Positions 8,170 to 16,074 are shown, counted from the stretch's first letter. The stretch: DNA of 46,944 nt from Acidobacteria bacterium UBA7540 (GCA_002478145.1 DLMI01000099.1:4964-51907), one strand, 5' to 3'. The notes: generated by a model from the sequence alone, not told the origin. Numbers and translations are program-made.

Positions 8170-9309
8170 ATGGATGTGAAGTCTTTGCTCGACTCTTGTC
8201 AATCAGAACTGCGGCCAATGCTTCAGTGCCTCCGGCAAACAGTAGAGATCGAATCGCCGAGCAGCTCAAAGCCTGGGGTAGACCGGCTTGCACGCTTCAT
8301 CGCTGAGGAATGCAGGCAGTGCGCAGGAAAGACTCACCTCCTTAAACATCCGGTGGCGGGATCCGCTGTTTCGGCTGAGTTTTGGGCAGGCAAACGCAAC
8401 CAGAAGCCGATTCTGCTACTCGGCCATTTGGATACGGTATGGGAGATCGGGACTCTAGCGCAGATGCCTTTCAGAGTGCGCGGCGAGCGGGCATTCGGGC
8501 CTGGAATTTTCGATATGAAGTCCGGGATCGTCATCGGTCTCTGGGCGATTCGAGCCCTGCAAGCGCTGAAGATTTCGCCAACTGGTCCCATTCACTTCTT
8601 TATGAACTCTGACGAGGAAGTGTCCAGTGTAGCTTTTCGCAAGGAGATTCTGGCGGAGGCGCGGCGCGCGCGCGCCGTGCTAGTGTTGGAGCCGGCCGCG
8701 GCCGGTGGCGCGCTCAAGACTGCCCGAAAGGGGGTGGGCGAGTTCAAGATTACCGTTCACGGCCGCTCGGCGCACGCGGGGGTGAATCCGGTGGCTGGCG
8801 TGAACGCCATCTCGGAATTGACCCGGCAACTGTGGCGCGTTGAAGCGATGGCACGCCCGCGGCAAGGGCTGACGATCAACGTTGGCAGAATCGAAGGCGG
8901 CACGCGGTCCAACGTTGTTCCTGAGCGCGCTACGGCGTGGATAGACGTGCGCATCCCGCGGCTGCGAGACCGAGCGGTAATCGAGCATCAGGTTCGCAGA
9001 CTTAAGCCATGCCATCCGGAAGCGCGACTGGAGATCGAAGGCGGCATCAACCGTCCGCCTATGGAGAGGAAGATGGCCGCCGCGCTCTTCCGAAAGGCGC
9101 GCGTGTTGGGGCGGGCAATGGGCATGGATCTAACCGAAGCCTCAACCGGTGGCGGCTCAGACGGCAATTTCACGGCGGCGCTGGGCGTCCCAACGCTCGA
9201 CGGTCTGGGCGCGGTCGGCGATGGCGCCCACGCGCGCCACGAGCACATTCTCATCCCCGAGCTGCCCCGGCGGGCAGCATTGCTTGCTGCTTTGCTGGCC
9301 ACGCTGTAG
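8170..9309 (+). CDS. M20 family metallopeptidase (glutamate carboxypeptidase-like)
   Basis: This is a zinc-dependent exopeptidase or deacylase of the M20 clan. Visible metal and catalytic elements are GHLDTVWEIG (metal His and the following Asp), GIFDMKSGIVIG (bridging Asp), NSDEEVSS (catalytic/metal Glu pair), LEPAAAGG (metal Glu) and HARHEHI at the C-terminus (last metal His). The lid/dimerisation domain with GRSAHAGVNPVAGVNAI lies in the middle. The set matches carboxypeptidase G2/ArgE-like proteins. At 379 residues the length is typical. No signal peptide is visible. A strong GGAGGGGG ribosome site precedes ATG. The natural substrate (folate-type glutamates, N-acyl amino acids or peptides) cannot be read from the sequence. 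Confidence 0.9.
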   Translation: MDVKSLLDSCQSELRPMLQCLRQTVEIESPSSSKPGVDRLARFIAEECRQCAGKTHLLKHPVAGSAVSAEFWAGKRNQKPILLLGHLDTVWEIGTLAQMPFRVRGERAFGPGIFDMKSGIVIGLWAIRALQALKISPTGPIHFFMNSDEEVSSVAFRKEILAEARRARAVLVLEPAAAGGALKTARKGVGEFKITVHGRSAHAGVNPVAGVNAISELTRQLWRVEAMARPRQGLTINVGRIEGGTRSNVVPERATAWIDVRIPRLRDRAVIEHQVRRLKPCHPEARLEIEGGINRPPMERKMAAALFRKARVLGRAMGMDLTEASTGGGSDGNFTAALGVPTLDGLGAVGDGAHARHEHILIPELPRRAALLAALLATL

Positions 9310-9364
9310 CAGCATGCTTCGTCCGGGGCCGACGATCCGGTCGAGTGTATCGGCCAGCACCACG

Positions 9365-9781
9365 TCAAACTTTGGAGGTCCAGTCCTGCCAGACGAGACC
9401 GGGCACCCGGGCGAACTCCGAGACGTTCGCAGTCACCAGCGTCGCCCTGATCCTGAGTGCTTGGGCAGCGATCAGCAGGTCGTAAGGACCGATTGGCGTT
9501 CCCGCTGTCTCCAGCGCGGCGCGCAGACCGCCGGCAGCCACGGCGTCCTCCTCGTCGAAGGGAACGACGTTGATGTTGCCCGAAAGGAAGACGTGCAGCC
9601 GCTCGGCGTTTTCACGGCGGCGTCCGCTCCGCGCCACGCCATACCAAAGCTCGTACAGTACGACCGAGGAGACACCGATCGATGCGCCCCTGGACATGAT
9701 GCGGCGCAGCCGACTGCGCATACCAGCAGGCTGGTTCTTGAGCAGTGCGATGACGGCGTTAGTGTCGAGGAGATAATTCAC
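9365..9781 (-). CDS. vapC: PIN-domain toxin, VapC family
   Basis: The 138-residue protein is a PIN-fold RNase toxin. The acidic site is visible as Asp6 (YLLDTNAVIALL), Glu44 (VVLYELWYG) and Asp101 (GPYDLLIAAQA). The fourth position reads TANVSEF, so an Asn replaces the more usual Asp. The LYELWYG..RS segment resembles plasmid-type VapC, which cleaves initiator tRNA, but that target is inference. The start codon overlaps the antitoxin stop by 4 bases (ATGA), typical of a translationally coupled vapBC operon. It converges with the M20 peptidase gene 55 bases away. Confidence 0.92.
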   Translation of the reverse strand: MNYLLDTNAVIALLKNQPAGMRSRLRRIMSRGASIGVSSVVLYELWYGVARSGRRRENAERLHVFLSGNINVVPFDEEDAVAAGGLRAALETAGTPIGPYDLLIAAQALRIRATLVTANVSEFARVPGLVWQDWTSKV

Positions 9782-10026
9782 TCGAATAGGTCTCCCGCCC
9801 CTGGCATCCGCGGTTGATGGCGACCGTCTTCCATGAATGGCACCTCGGCGAAGCGGTCCAACTCGGCGAACCAGCCATCGATATCCGCCACCATGGGTTC
9901 AAGCAGGATACCGCTTTCGACGCGGCGCACGCGGGCGCGGTCGCCGGGCAAGCGAAACGCCAACGGCAGACGCACGGCTTGGCTGCGGCCGTGCATGAAA
10001 ATCTTGGCAATGCCGGTATTCGACAT
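9778..10026 (-). CDS. vapB: Antitoxin, VapB/AbrB type
   Basis: The 82-residue protein begins with an AbrB-like DNA-binding beta domain (IAKIFMHGRSQAVRLPLAFRL). It continues with a short VRRVESGILLEPM strand pair and ends in an acidic tail (DIDGWFAELDRFAEVPFMEDG) of the kind that wraps the toxin. It should neutralise VapC and repress the operon by binding the promoter region at 10044-10084. AAGGGGA lies just upstream of the ATG. The gene order antitoxin then toxin with a 4-base overlap is the standard vapBC arrangement. Confidence 0.92.
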   Translation of the reverse strand: MSNTGIAKIFMHGRSQAVRLPLAFRLPGDRARVRRVESGILLEPMVADIDGWFAELDRFAEVPFMEDGRHQPRMPGAGDLFE

Positions 10027-10043
10027 GACGGATCCCCTTATTG

Positions 10044-10084
10044 ATATACATCAGGAGTATACACCGCCACGAGCCCTGAGGCAA
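10044..10084 (-). promoter_or_regulatory. vapBC promoter with candidate VapB operator
   Basis: On the minus strand a -35 TTGCCT (10079-10084) and a -10 TATACT (10056-10061) are 17 bases apart, ending 29 bases before the vapB start. The -10 lies in one of two direct repeats, TGTATAC (10057-10063) and TGTATAT (10044-10050), with 13-base period. TGATGTATATCA is nearly palindromic. These are plausible contact sites for autoregulation by VapBC. The assignment is by consensus matching only. Confidence 0.55.
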
Positions 10085-10157
10085 GGATGGATGCTCGACT
10101 GCCTCAGGAGGCCGGAGGATTTCAAATTCGTTTGGCTAGCATTCTCGCAAATTTATC

Positions 10158-10183
10158 TGAACGCTTCAGTGGGTAACGCCGTC
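10158..10183 (+). promoter_or_regulatory. Candidate ECF-type promoter of the sigma factor operon
   Basis: TGAAC (10158-10162) and CGTC (10180-10183) are separated by 17 bases, followed by tttctataagaggg and the sigma gene start at 10203. A -35 with an AAC motif and a -10 with CGTC is the common pattern recognised by ECF sigma factors. The spacing suggests that this sigma factor reads its own promoter. No better sigma70-type pair is seen in the gap. Confidence 0.5.
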
Positions 10184-10202
10184 TTTCTATAAGAGGGCCG
10201 CG

Positions 10203-10775
10203 ATGATCGATGCCGGGCAGGTGATTTTGAGCGAGTCCGTTTCGACAACCGATGCCAGCGGGGACGAGCTCGAGGCTACAGTTCGGGAACAGGCCCGGCG
10301 CGTTTACAAAATCGCGTACTCGGTGTTGCGGAACCATCACGATGCGGAGGACGTCGCGCAAGAAACCTTTCTGCGTTTCCTGCGACACCGCAAACGCTGG
10401 GCGGAGATACGCGACCGGCGAGCATGGCTGGCGACCGTGGCGTGGCGGGTGGCGCTGGATCGAAAGAGAATGCCGGCCGAGGTCGCGCTCGAGGAGGCGG
10501 CTGAGGTTGTGGGCAAACTGCGGGAAGACGGCGCTCCGGTGGATGAAATCGCCGCCAGCCGTCAGATGATGTCGCTGCTGGAGCGGCTTGTCAACTCACT
10601 TCCCCGGGATCTCCGCGAGGCGTTGATTCTCTCGGCGACAGAAGAGCTCACGTCGGCGGAAATCTCACAGGTGCTGGGAATCCCGGAAGGTTCAGTCCGG
10701 ACCCGATTGCTGCGGGCACGCGAAATCTTGCGCGAGAAACTGGCGGCCCTGTTGGAGCATAAACATGCACGATGA
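10203..10775 (+). CDS. RNA polymerase sigma factor, ECF (sigma-70) family
   Basis: This 190-residue ECF sigma factor has region 2 at about residues 25-95 (VYKIAYSVLRNHHDAEDVAQETFLRF, the DAED..QE..LR motif, then RAWLATVAWRVALDRKR). Region 4 lies at about residues 125-185 (LPRDLREALILSATEELTSAEISQVLGIPEGSVRTRLLRAREILREKL). These contact the -10 and -35 of its regulon. The 25-residue N-terminal leader is unremarkable. The next gene overlaps by 11 bases and encodes a one-helix membrane protein, the usual position of an anti-sigma factor. An ECF-like promoter directly upstream points to autoregulation. Confidence 0.93.
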   Translation: MIDAGQVILSESVSTTDASGDELEATVREQARRVYKIAYSVLRNHHDAEDVAQETFLRFLRHRKRWAEIRDRRAWLATVAWRVALDRKRMPAEVALEEAAEVVGKLREDGAPVDEIAASRQMMSLLERLVNSLPRDLREALILSATEELTSAEISQVLGIPEGSVRTRLLRAREILREKLAALLEHKHAR

Positions 10776-11328
10776 CGAACCAGACCCATTCGTGAACGAA
10801 TTGCTCGAGGCCTCGCTGAAGCAATACCGAGGCGAAGAGCCACGGTCAGGGCTCGAGATGCGAATCCTGGCGGGGGTTCGGACCCAAGAGGGCGCTGCGC
10901 GGCTTCGCTGGTTGGGTTGGGCCGTGGCGGTATGCGCAGGAATATTGGCTGTGATCGCTTTGACGCTGCATTTTGCCCGCGCTCCGGTTCGACAACCAAC
11001 ACCCAGCGCCTCGCTGCCGCAGCCGGCCACAACGCAGCCTGCGCTGCCGATGGTTTCTCGACAGCAACTGTTGTTGAGCCCTCGCAGGCCTGCAGATGGG
11101 GTCCGCAGGGTGGCGACGCGCCGCTCACGTCCGGAGCAATTTCCCACTCCCTTGCCGCTCACGGAGCAAGAAAAGCTTTTGCTGGCTTACTTCAACAAAA
11201 CAGCCAAGCCTGATTCAATTCCAGGAACAGGTGAGAATAGCGCTGGCGGCTTAGAAATCCCGAGAATCATTGTTGCCGCCTTGCAAATAGAACCGCTCGA
11301 TGACTCTCAATCCAAACAGGGAAAGTGA
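10765..11328 (+). CDS. Putative anti-sigma / single-pass membrane protein
   Basis: The 187-residue protein has an acidic cytoplasmic N-terminus (HDDEPDPFVNELLEASLKQYRGEEPRSGLEMRILAGV), one membrane helix at about residues 52-70 (LGWAVAVCAGILAVIALTLHF), and a proline/serine-rich extracytoplasmic tail. It overlaps the ECF sigma gene by 11 bases. No zinc-anti-sigma HxxxCxxC motif is present, so the call rests on topology and position, as for many acidobacterial ECF partners. It probably holds the sigma factor at the membrane until an envelope signal arrives. That role is inferred. Confidence 0.75.
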   Translation: MHDDEPDPFVNELLEASLKQYRGEEPRSGLEMRILAGVRTQEGAARLRWLGWAVAVCAGILAVIALTLHFARAPVRQPTPSASLPQPATTQPALPMVSRQQLLLSPRRPADGVRRVATRRSRPEQFPTPLPLTEQEKLLLAYFNKTAKPDSIPGTGENSAGGLEIPRIIVAALQIEPLDDSQSKQGK

Positions 11329-11338
11329 GGAGGAACTT

Positions 11339-11878
11339 ATGAAAAGGGCCATATCAACGAGATTGGCAATCGCGGTAATGGCTTTCTGCCTGCCCCTGAT
11401 TCCGAACTCAGCATCGGCTCAGCAAGAAAAAGGCAAAGAGGCGGCCACGACAGAGCAGAAACCCCTCGTGGCATACCGTATCGAATTTAACGTGCGAGAG
11501 ATCGAGGACGGGAAGCGATTGAATTCCCGAAACTACATGATGGTGGTTGAAGATAGTGATTGGGCCAAAATTCGAGTTGGAAACAGGGTGCCGTACCAAT
11601 CAGCCGAAAAGCAATTTCAGTACCAAAACGTCGGCATGAACATCGACTGCCGGCCTCGTGAACGAGAGGACAGCTTAGCCCTTGCTATCGTTGTGGAATT
11701 CTCCAGTCTTGCACCACAGACAGAGACGGCCCCGCTCTTCAACCCCGTGTTTCGGACGGAGAGGACCGAAGTTGAGTCCATCGTGAGACCCGGCAAGCCC
11801 ACACTTGTCGCCAGCATGGACGACGTCGTAACCAATCGGCGTTATGAAATTGAAGTGACCGCGACGAAGGTGAAGTAG
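11339..11878 (+). CDS. Secreted protein of unknown function, ECF operon
   Basis: The product begins with a clear signal peptide (MKRAISTRLAIAVMAFCLPL..ASA, cleavage near residue 28) followed by a lysine/glutamate-rich linker and a beta-rich domain (YRIEFNVREIEDGKRLNSRN onward). I do not recognise the domain. Repeated strand-like segments and a final EVTATKVK look like a small periplasmic beta-sandwich. I chose ATG at 11339 because GAGGAGG lies 5 bases upstream and the signal peptide starts there. An upstream in-frame ATG at 11300 lies inside the previous gene. It probably belongs to the sigma/anti-sigma transcript and may be the sensor input or a target. Confidence 0.8.
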   Translation: MKRAISTRLAIAVMAFCLPLIPNSASAQQEKGKEAATTEQKPLVAYRIEFNVREIEDGKRLNSRNYMMVVEDSDWAKIRVGNRVPYQSAEKQFQYQNVGMNIDCRPREREDSLALAIVVEFSSLAPQTETAPLFNPVFRTERTEVESIVRPGKPTLVASMDDVVTNRRYEIEVTATKVK

Positions 11879-11935
11879 CGGCAGGTCCCCCACCCCGACC
11901 GCGGAGTTCGCAGCACGGGCGTTGAGACGCAGGGG

Positions 11936-13351
11936 CTACACCTCCTGGGGCACCACGTAGGGATCACGGTAGCCGCGGTCGCCATCACGCAAAAGCTGAT
12001 TGGCCTCGTCGTCGCCGATCACCGCCTCCTTTTCAGGATCAAAGTTCAGCGTACGGCCCAGGCGGTAGGAGGCGTTTGCCAGGTGCAAAAGCGCGCAGGA
12101 GATATAGCCTTCTTCAACCGGCGCGTTCAGGTCTTCCTTTTTGCGGCTGCGGACGCAGTCGATGAAGTTCCGCCAGTTGTTGCCTTCGGCCCGAGCGTGA
12201 GGTCCGGGTTCCTGCTCCTCGCCAAGCCAGCATTTGTAGGAATCGTACCCGTTCATCGCGAGGTAGCCCTTGGAGCCGTAGAAAATGTTGCCGATGGTGT
12301 TCAGTGGTCCCTTGCTCTTGCGTGTCTCGGCAGCGTTGCCCAAGGCGGCAGGCACCTCACCTCCGCCAAATCCCGGCGCGCCGATTTCTGCCTCATGATT
12401 CGAGATCCAGTGGCGGACTTCAAACTCCAGCAAGCGGCGCTTGCCGTCCGGCATATCGAACTGGCAGGCGACGCTGAGCGTGTTGGGTGTCTGCTGGTCA
12501 TCCTCGAACATGAAATGCCCGCCGAGGGCCGAGACTTTGTTGGGGAACTTAACGCCCAGCCCCCAGCGCGCCACGTCGATCTCGTGTATGCCCTGGTTGC
12601 CGATGTCCCCGTTCCCCGTGTCCCAGATCCAATGCCAGTTGTAATGGAAGCGGTTTTTGGTGAAGGGCTTCAGGGGCGCCGGGCCAGTCCAAAGGTCGTA
12701 GTGAACGCCCAACGGCACGGGCTCTTCTTGGGCGTGCCCGATGGTGTTCCGCCACTTGTAGCAAAGCCCGCGGGAGAGATAGACCTCCCCGATCAAGCCA
12801 TCGCGCATCTTCTGCATCCCCTCCATGATAGCCTTGCCGGAGCGGCTGTTCGTTCCGTGCTGCACGATGCGGTCATACTTCTGTGCCGCGCGCAGCAGTT
12901 GGCGACCTTCCCACCAGTTATGGGAGAGAGGCTTTTCAACATAAACGTCCTTGCCCGCTTGGCATGCCCAGATGGCCTGCAGCGAATGCCAGTGGTTGGG
13001 CGTGGCGATGGAAATGGCGTCAATGGATTTGTCCTCCAGCAGCTTGCGCAGGTCGATGAATCGTGCCGGCCTTTTGATCCCCATCTTCTCGGCCTCCGCC
13101 AGTCGTCGGTCGAGGACGTTCTCATCCACGTCGCAGAAGGCGGCGAGTTCCACGTCCTTCATTTCGCCGTACTCACGCACATGCGACCAACCCTGCCCGT
13201 TCAGGCCAACCACGGCCACGCGCACGCGCTCGTTGGCGCCCAACACCCGCTCCGGATGGGCCAGGAAAGTGATGCCGCCAAGCGCGGCCAGTCCTGCTCC
13301 TTTCCGGGCGCTGGTCTTTAAGAATTCACGACGATTAATCTCATCAGGCAT
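11936..13351 (-). CDS. Gfo/Idh/MocA family oxidoreductase, TAT-exported
   Basis: This is an NAD(P)-dependent sugar-type oxidoreductase of 471 residues with a twin-arginine signal (NRREFLKTSARKGAGLAAL). It is therefore probably folded with cofactor and exported to the periplasm. The Rossmann part shows VAVVGLNGQGWSHV, FCDVDENVL, ISIATPNHWHS and the family lysine in DVYVEKPLSHN. The C-terminal half carries the conserved GNGDIGNQGIHEIDVARWGLG segment of this exported subgroup, common in Acidobacteriota and Planctomycetes. The substrate is unknown; polysaccharide-derived sugars are the usual suggestion. The start is ATG with GGAG upstream. A long antisense ORF covers it but has no family features. 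Confidence 0.92.
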   Translation of the reverse strand: MPDEINRREFLKTSARKGAGLAALGGITFLAHPERVLGANERVRVAVVGLNGQGWSHVREYGEMKDVELAAFCDVDENVLDRRLAEAEKMGIKRPARFIDLRKLLEDKSIDAISIATPNHWHSLQAIWACQAGKDVYVEKPLSHNWWEGRQLLRAAQKYDRIVQHGTNSRSGKAIMEGMQKMRDGLIGEVYLSRGLCYKWRNTIGHAQEEPVPLGVHYDLWTGPAPLKPFTKNRFHYNWHWIWDTGNGDIGNQGIHEIDVARWGLGVKFPNKVSALGGHFMFEDDQQTPNTLSVACQFDMPDGKRRLLEFEVRHWISNHEAEIGAPGFGGGEVPAALGNAAETRKSKGPLNTIGNIFYGSKGYLAMNGYDSYKCWLGEEQEPGPHARAEGNNWRNFIDCVRSRKKEDLNAPVEEGYISCALLHLANASYRLGRTLNFDPEKEAVIGDDEANQLLRDGDRGYRDPYVVPQEV

Positions 13352-13409
13352 GGTGACTCCTCCAAAGCGTTTCTAAAGCGAGCGTCCATTATAACGCTCT
13401 CTGCATAAG

Positions 13410-13440
13410 TCTAGGATTCGGGATTCAGGATTCAGGGAGA
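13410..13440. repeat. Short tandem word repeat (gggattcaggattc type)
   Basis: The line aggattcgggattcaggattc is a threefold near-tandem of a 7-8-base word. It lies between the Gfo/Idh start region and the broken aldolase gene. It belongs to the same class of short intergenic word repeats as those at 122, 2404, 8074 and 19977. No function is apparent. Confidence 0.5.
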
Positions 13441-13445
13441 ACAAT

Positions 13446-13780
13446 GTGCAAGGGCAGAAGATCAAGGTGAAGCCGTCCAGCGCCCACCTCGAGCAGCCGG
13501 AAGCCAAGAAAGTTTACGAGAAGGTGGGTATCCCGATCGGAACGCTCGCCGAGCGCGTCCGTCACGTTGTCCAGAGCGCCTTTGATGGTCACCGCATCGT
13601 GATCTTCTCCGCGGCGCCAAGAAGGATGACGACGAAGCGGTGTTCGATGAGGCTCGCGCCATCCGCGACGGCGGCGGCTTCGGCTCCATTATCGGCCGCA
13701 ACTCCTTCCAGCGTCCGATGGAACAAGCCCTGAAACTCCTCCAGATGATCATGAAGATTTACGCTGGGGAAGTGGCTTAG
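13446..13780 (+). pseudogene. Remnant of class I fructose-bisphosphate aldolase (DhnA/FbaB type), frameshifted
   Basis: Only the C-terminal third survives. The first frame gives KIKVKPSSAHLEQPEAKKVY then GIPIGTLAERVRHVVQSAFDGHRIVIFS. After a shift near 13612 the next frame gives AKKDDDEAVFDEARAIRDGG, GFGSIIGRNSFQRPMEQALK and a normal-looking end. The break is a missing G in tccgcggcgcc where tccggcggcgcc is expected for the SGGAKK phosphate-binding motif. The N-terminus with the Schiff-base lysine is absent, and a word repeat abuts the left end. The DhnA-type aldolase acts in glycolysis/gluconeogenesis, and a working copy must lie elsewhere. The frameshift could in principle be a base-calling error, but the missing N-terminus cannot. 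Confidence 0.8.
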
Positions 13781-13814
13781 CGCGGCTTGTGGCATCTTCA
13801 AGGGGGGCCCGAGA

Positions 13815-14519
13815 CTACTTCAGCAGAATCTTCTCACCCCCGTGCGGCGAGTACTTCGTCAATGTGGCGTCCAGGGCGCTGGCCGCTGCTGGAGCGGGTA
13901 CAGTATCCCTGAAGAGAATATCCTTCGGATCCACCTTGCGACCGTACAGGCGCTCGTTGGCGTCGTTGTCCTGCTTCACGATCTGCCCCTCGAGTGAGAG
14001 TCCCGCGAAGAGCCCGCGTGCGCGCGAGTAGGTCAGGATCTCCGCCTGCAATTGCACGTCGGTGGCGCCTTCCGCCGTTCGGCCTACCGGGCCTCCTGCC
14101 ACGGAAGCGTCCGCGCCCAGCTTCGCTCTGCTTTGCAGCAGCTTTTGCGCCCCTTTGGCGTTCATTACCACGAGAACGAAGTCAGTAGCTTGCCCCCCCA
14201 GTTGAAATCCAAAATTCGCGCCCCCTACGGTAAACATTGAAGGCGCGGCCCAGGCGCCGGTCCCTCCTGGGCGACAAACCAGCACTCCTCGGCCAAAGCT
14301 GCCACCCACTCCGAACGCCAGCTTCTTTTCGGAAGGAATCACGCCCACGCAAACCGCTTTATTGAGCAGGTCCCTGGGAATTCCTTTTTCCGGCGTTCCC
14401 ATGATTTCGCTGATCACCTCGGCGGCCTTCTCCAGGCGCTCGGCTTCCCGGCCTCCCTCAGCAGCCAGCGCAGCCCCACTCAGACTTACACACAGAAACG
14501 CAGCAACTAGGTTTCGCAA
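13815..14519 (-). CDS. SYLF-domain lipid-binding protein (Ysc84-like)
   Basis: This is an exported SYLF/DUF500 protein. The domain is visible from AVCVGVIPSEKKLAFGVGGS through SMFTVGGANFGFQLGGQATDFVLVVMNAKGAQKLL to AEILTYSRARGLFAGLSLEGQ, covering most of the mature protein. The family binds lipids in eukaryotes, and bacterial members are periplasmic or lipid-associated with unknown jobs. I chose TTG at 14519 because AGTAGG lies 6 bases upstream and a clean signal peptide (RNLVAAFLCVSLSGAALAAEG) follows. The frame stays open to a GTG at 14615 with no ribosome site. The neighbour upstream is the NYN protein. Confidence 0.85.
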   Translation of the reverse strand: MRNLVAAFLCVSLSGAALAAEGGREAERLEKAAEVISEIMGTPEKGIPRDLLNKAVCVGVIPSEKKLAFGVGGSFGRGVLVCRPGGTGAWAAPSMFTVGGANFGFQLGGQATDFVLVVMNAKGAQKLLQSRAKLGADASVAGGPVGRTAEGATDVQLQAEILTYSRARGLFAGLSLEGQIVKQDNDANERLYGRKVDPKDILFRDTVPAPAAASALDATLTKYSPHGGEKILLK

Positions 14520-14637
14520 ATTCAGCCTACTTCGGGGGGCAAGCAGAAAGCATAACGACAACCCCGCATGCCCAGCTTTTTGAAGGTTGTCGTAAAACAG
14601 TTTACTCTGCCCCACTCGGTAATCAGTTAGACAATCC

Positions 14638-16074
14638 TCATGGTTCAGCGGTTTCTTTGGGTTTGCGTCGCGAAGTCGCCTTGCGCTGAGGCCTTCTTGG
14701 GGAGTGCTTCGCAGGACGGAGCTTTCGCATCCTCTTCTCTGGAGCCGCTTCCACCGGAGCGGGCGGTTCGCTCGGGGGTGGCGCGGCCTCGAGCGCCTCC
14801 ATCACGGTGGTTTCTTCTGGACTCTCCACCGCCTCCCAGAGGACGTCGGTTTCCGGGGGTGCGGTTTCAATATCGGCTACAACAGCGAGTTCGGGAACCG
14901 CTTCGGCTGCCACGGGTGTGGGTACGGCTTCCGTCGAGGTGGGGAAGATTCTCCAGATTCCTTTGCGATCTCGGTGCAGACGCAACCAACCTTCGCGTTG
15001 CGCTTGGTGGAGAAGGTCGAGCAACCCGCGAAAACCAGCCCGCCGCTCATCAAAACGCCCATCTGCACTGCGCATGGCTTGGCGAACCTGGCGCAGGTAA
15101 ATGGGACGGGAAGGCGCCTTCTCGACGAGTGATGAAAGGGCTTTCTTCAGCAGAGCAAGCGTCTCCTCCGCGTTCAGGCCCGATTCAGGAGCGCCTTCCG
15201 GAGATGGCGATGGGGCCAATTCGGCCGGCGCGGTCGACTCGGGGATCGTCTCGCGGGCGGGTTCCACAGTCTCCGGCGTGGGTTCTTTCGAGCCTTCCGC
15301 TTCCACAATCTCGACCAGGTAGCCCCGGTCCGTCTTGCGCGCCTGAACCAGGTTATCTTTCTCGAGCTTCCGAATGAATTCTAAGAACGATCCCGCGCCA
15401 TAGTCCCGCTCCGTGAAAGTGGGATCCAACTGGAGCAGCGTGCTCTTGAGCAGGCCAAGTTGGGGGGCCACTTCCCGCTCCGCGAGGATCTTAAGTGCGC
15501 GCTGGATGTTCGGAAGGGCGCTGGGGAGCGGTTTAATTTCGCTCGAGCCCCGGCCCGAGCTCCGTGCCGCCCGTGCCGCGCGTGGACCGTCTCCGCCCGT
15601 CGCGGCTTGCAGCAAGTTCTCGTAGGCAATGAATTCGTGACAGTTGCGCTGCAAGATTCCGCTGGTAAATTGGCGGCCCCCCACCACGAAAACCCGCTTG
15701 TCGTACTGCTTGAGCTTCTCCACCAGCGCGATGAAGTCGCTGTCGCCCCCCACAATCGCGAAAGCGTTGATGTGGTCGCGGGTGAAGGCCATCTCGAGCG
15801 CGTCGAGAGCCAAGGTGATGTCCGCCCCATTCTTGTCACCGCGGGGCGTAACGTTCCGTTGCACCATTTGCACCGCATGCTGCGTCATATCGCGACCGTA
15901 ATCACCAGCGCGGGACCAGTCACCGTAGGCAGTCTTGCTGACCACTTCGCCGCGTTCTTTGAGCGCCTCAAGGACGACGGAGACGTCGAAATCCTTTCCG
16001 AGTGTATCCTTCACTCCGATCTGAATATTGTCAAAGTCGATAAAGATAGCTAGCTTGAGTCTTTCTTCGGCCAT
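14638..16074 (-). CDS. NYN-domain (LabA/DUF88) ribonuclease-like protein with OST-HTH/LOTUS-type tail
   Basis: The N-terminal 160 residues are a PIN-like NYN domain. Acidic positions are visible in LAIFIDFDNIQIG, DKNGADITLALDALEMAF and VGGDSDFIALVEKLKQ. The C-terminal part of the domain reads FVVGGRQFTSGILQRNCHEFI. A helical domain (LPNIQRALKILAEREVAPQLGLLKSTL, then FTERDYGAGSFLEFIRKLEKD) looks like OST-HTH/LOTUS and would bind RNA. A second similar helical stretch (ETLALLKKALSSLVEKAPSRPIYLRQVRQAM onward) may be another copy. The tail is Pro/Glu-rich and ends in a basic stretch (MRKLRPAKHSPRRPQRKATS). I chose ATG at 16074 with AAGGAAA upstream; GTG at 16089 is also in frame. It is probably an RNA-processing nuclease whose target is unknown. 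Confidence 0.87.
   Translation of the reverse strand: MAEERLKLAIFIDFDNIQIGVKDTLGKDFDVSVVLEALKERGEVVSKTAYGDWSRAGDYGRDMTQHAVQMVQRNVTPRGDKNGADITLALDALEMAFTRDHINAFAIVGGDSDFIALVEKLKQYDKRVFVVGGRQFTSGILQRNCHEFIAYENLLQAATGGDGPRAARAARSSGRGSSEIKPLPSALPNIQRALKILAEREVAPQLGLLKSTLLQLDPTFTERDYGAGSFLEFIRKLEKDNLVQARKTDRGYLVEIVEAEGSKEPTPETVEPARETIPESTAPAELAPSPSPEGAPESGLNAEETLALLKKALSSLVEKAPSRPIYLRQVRQAMRSADGRFDERRAGFRGLLDLLHQAQREGWLRLHRDRKGIWRIFPTSTEAVPTPVAAEAVPELAVVADIETAPPETDVLWEAVESPEETTVMEALEAAPPPSEPPAPVEAAPEKRMRKLRPAKHSPRRPQRKATSRRKPKETAEP

Noticed and set aside
12083..13321. 412-residue open frame on the plus strand
   Set aside because: It lies wholly antisense to the clearly recognised Gfo/Idh gene and has no family features; it is a codon-bias shadow.
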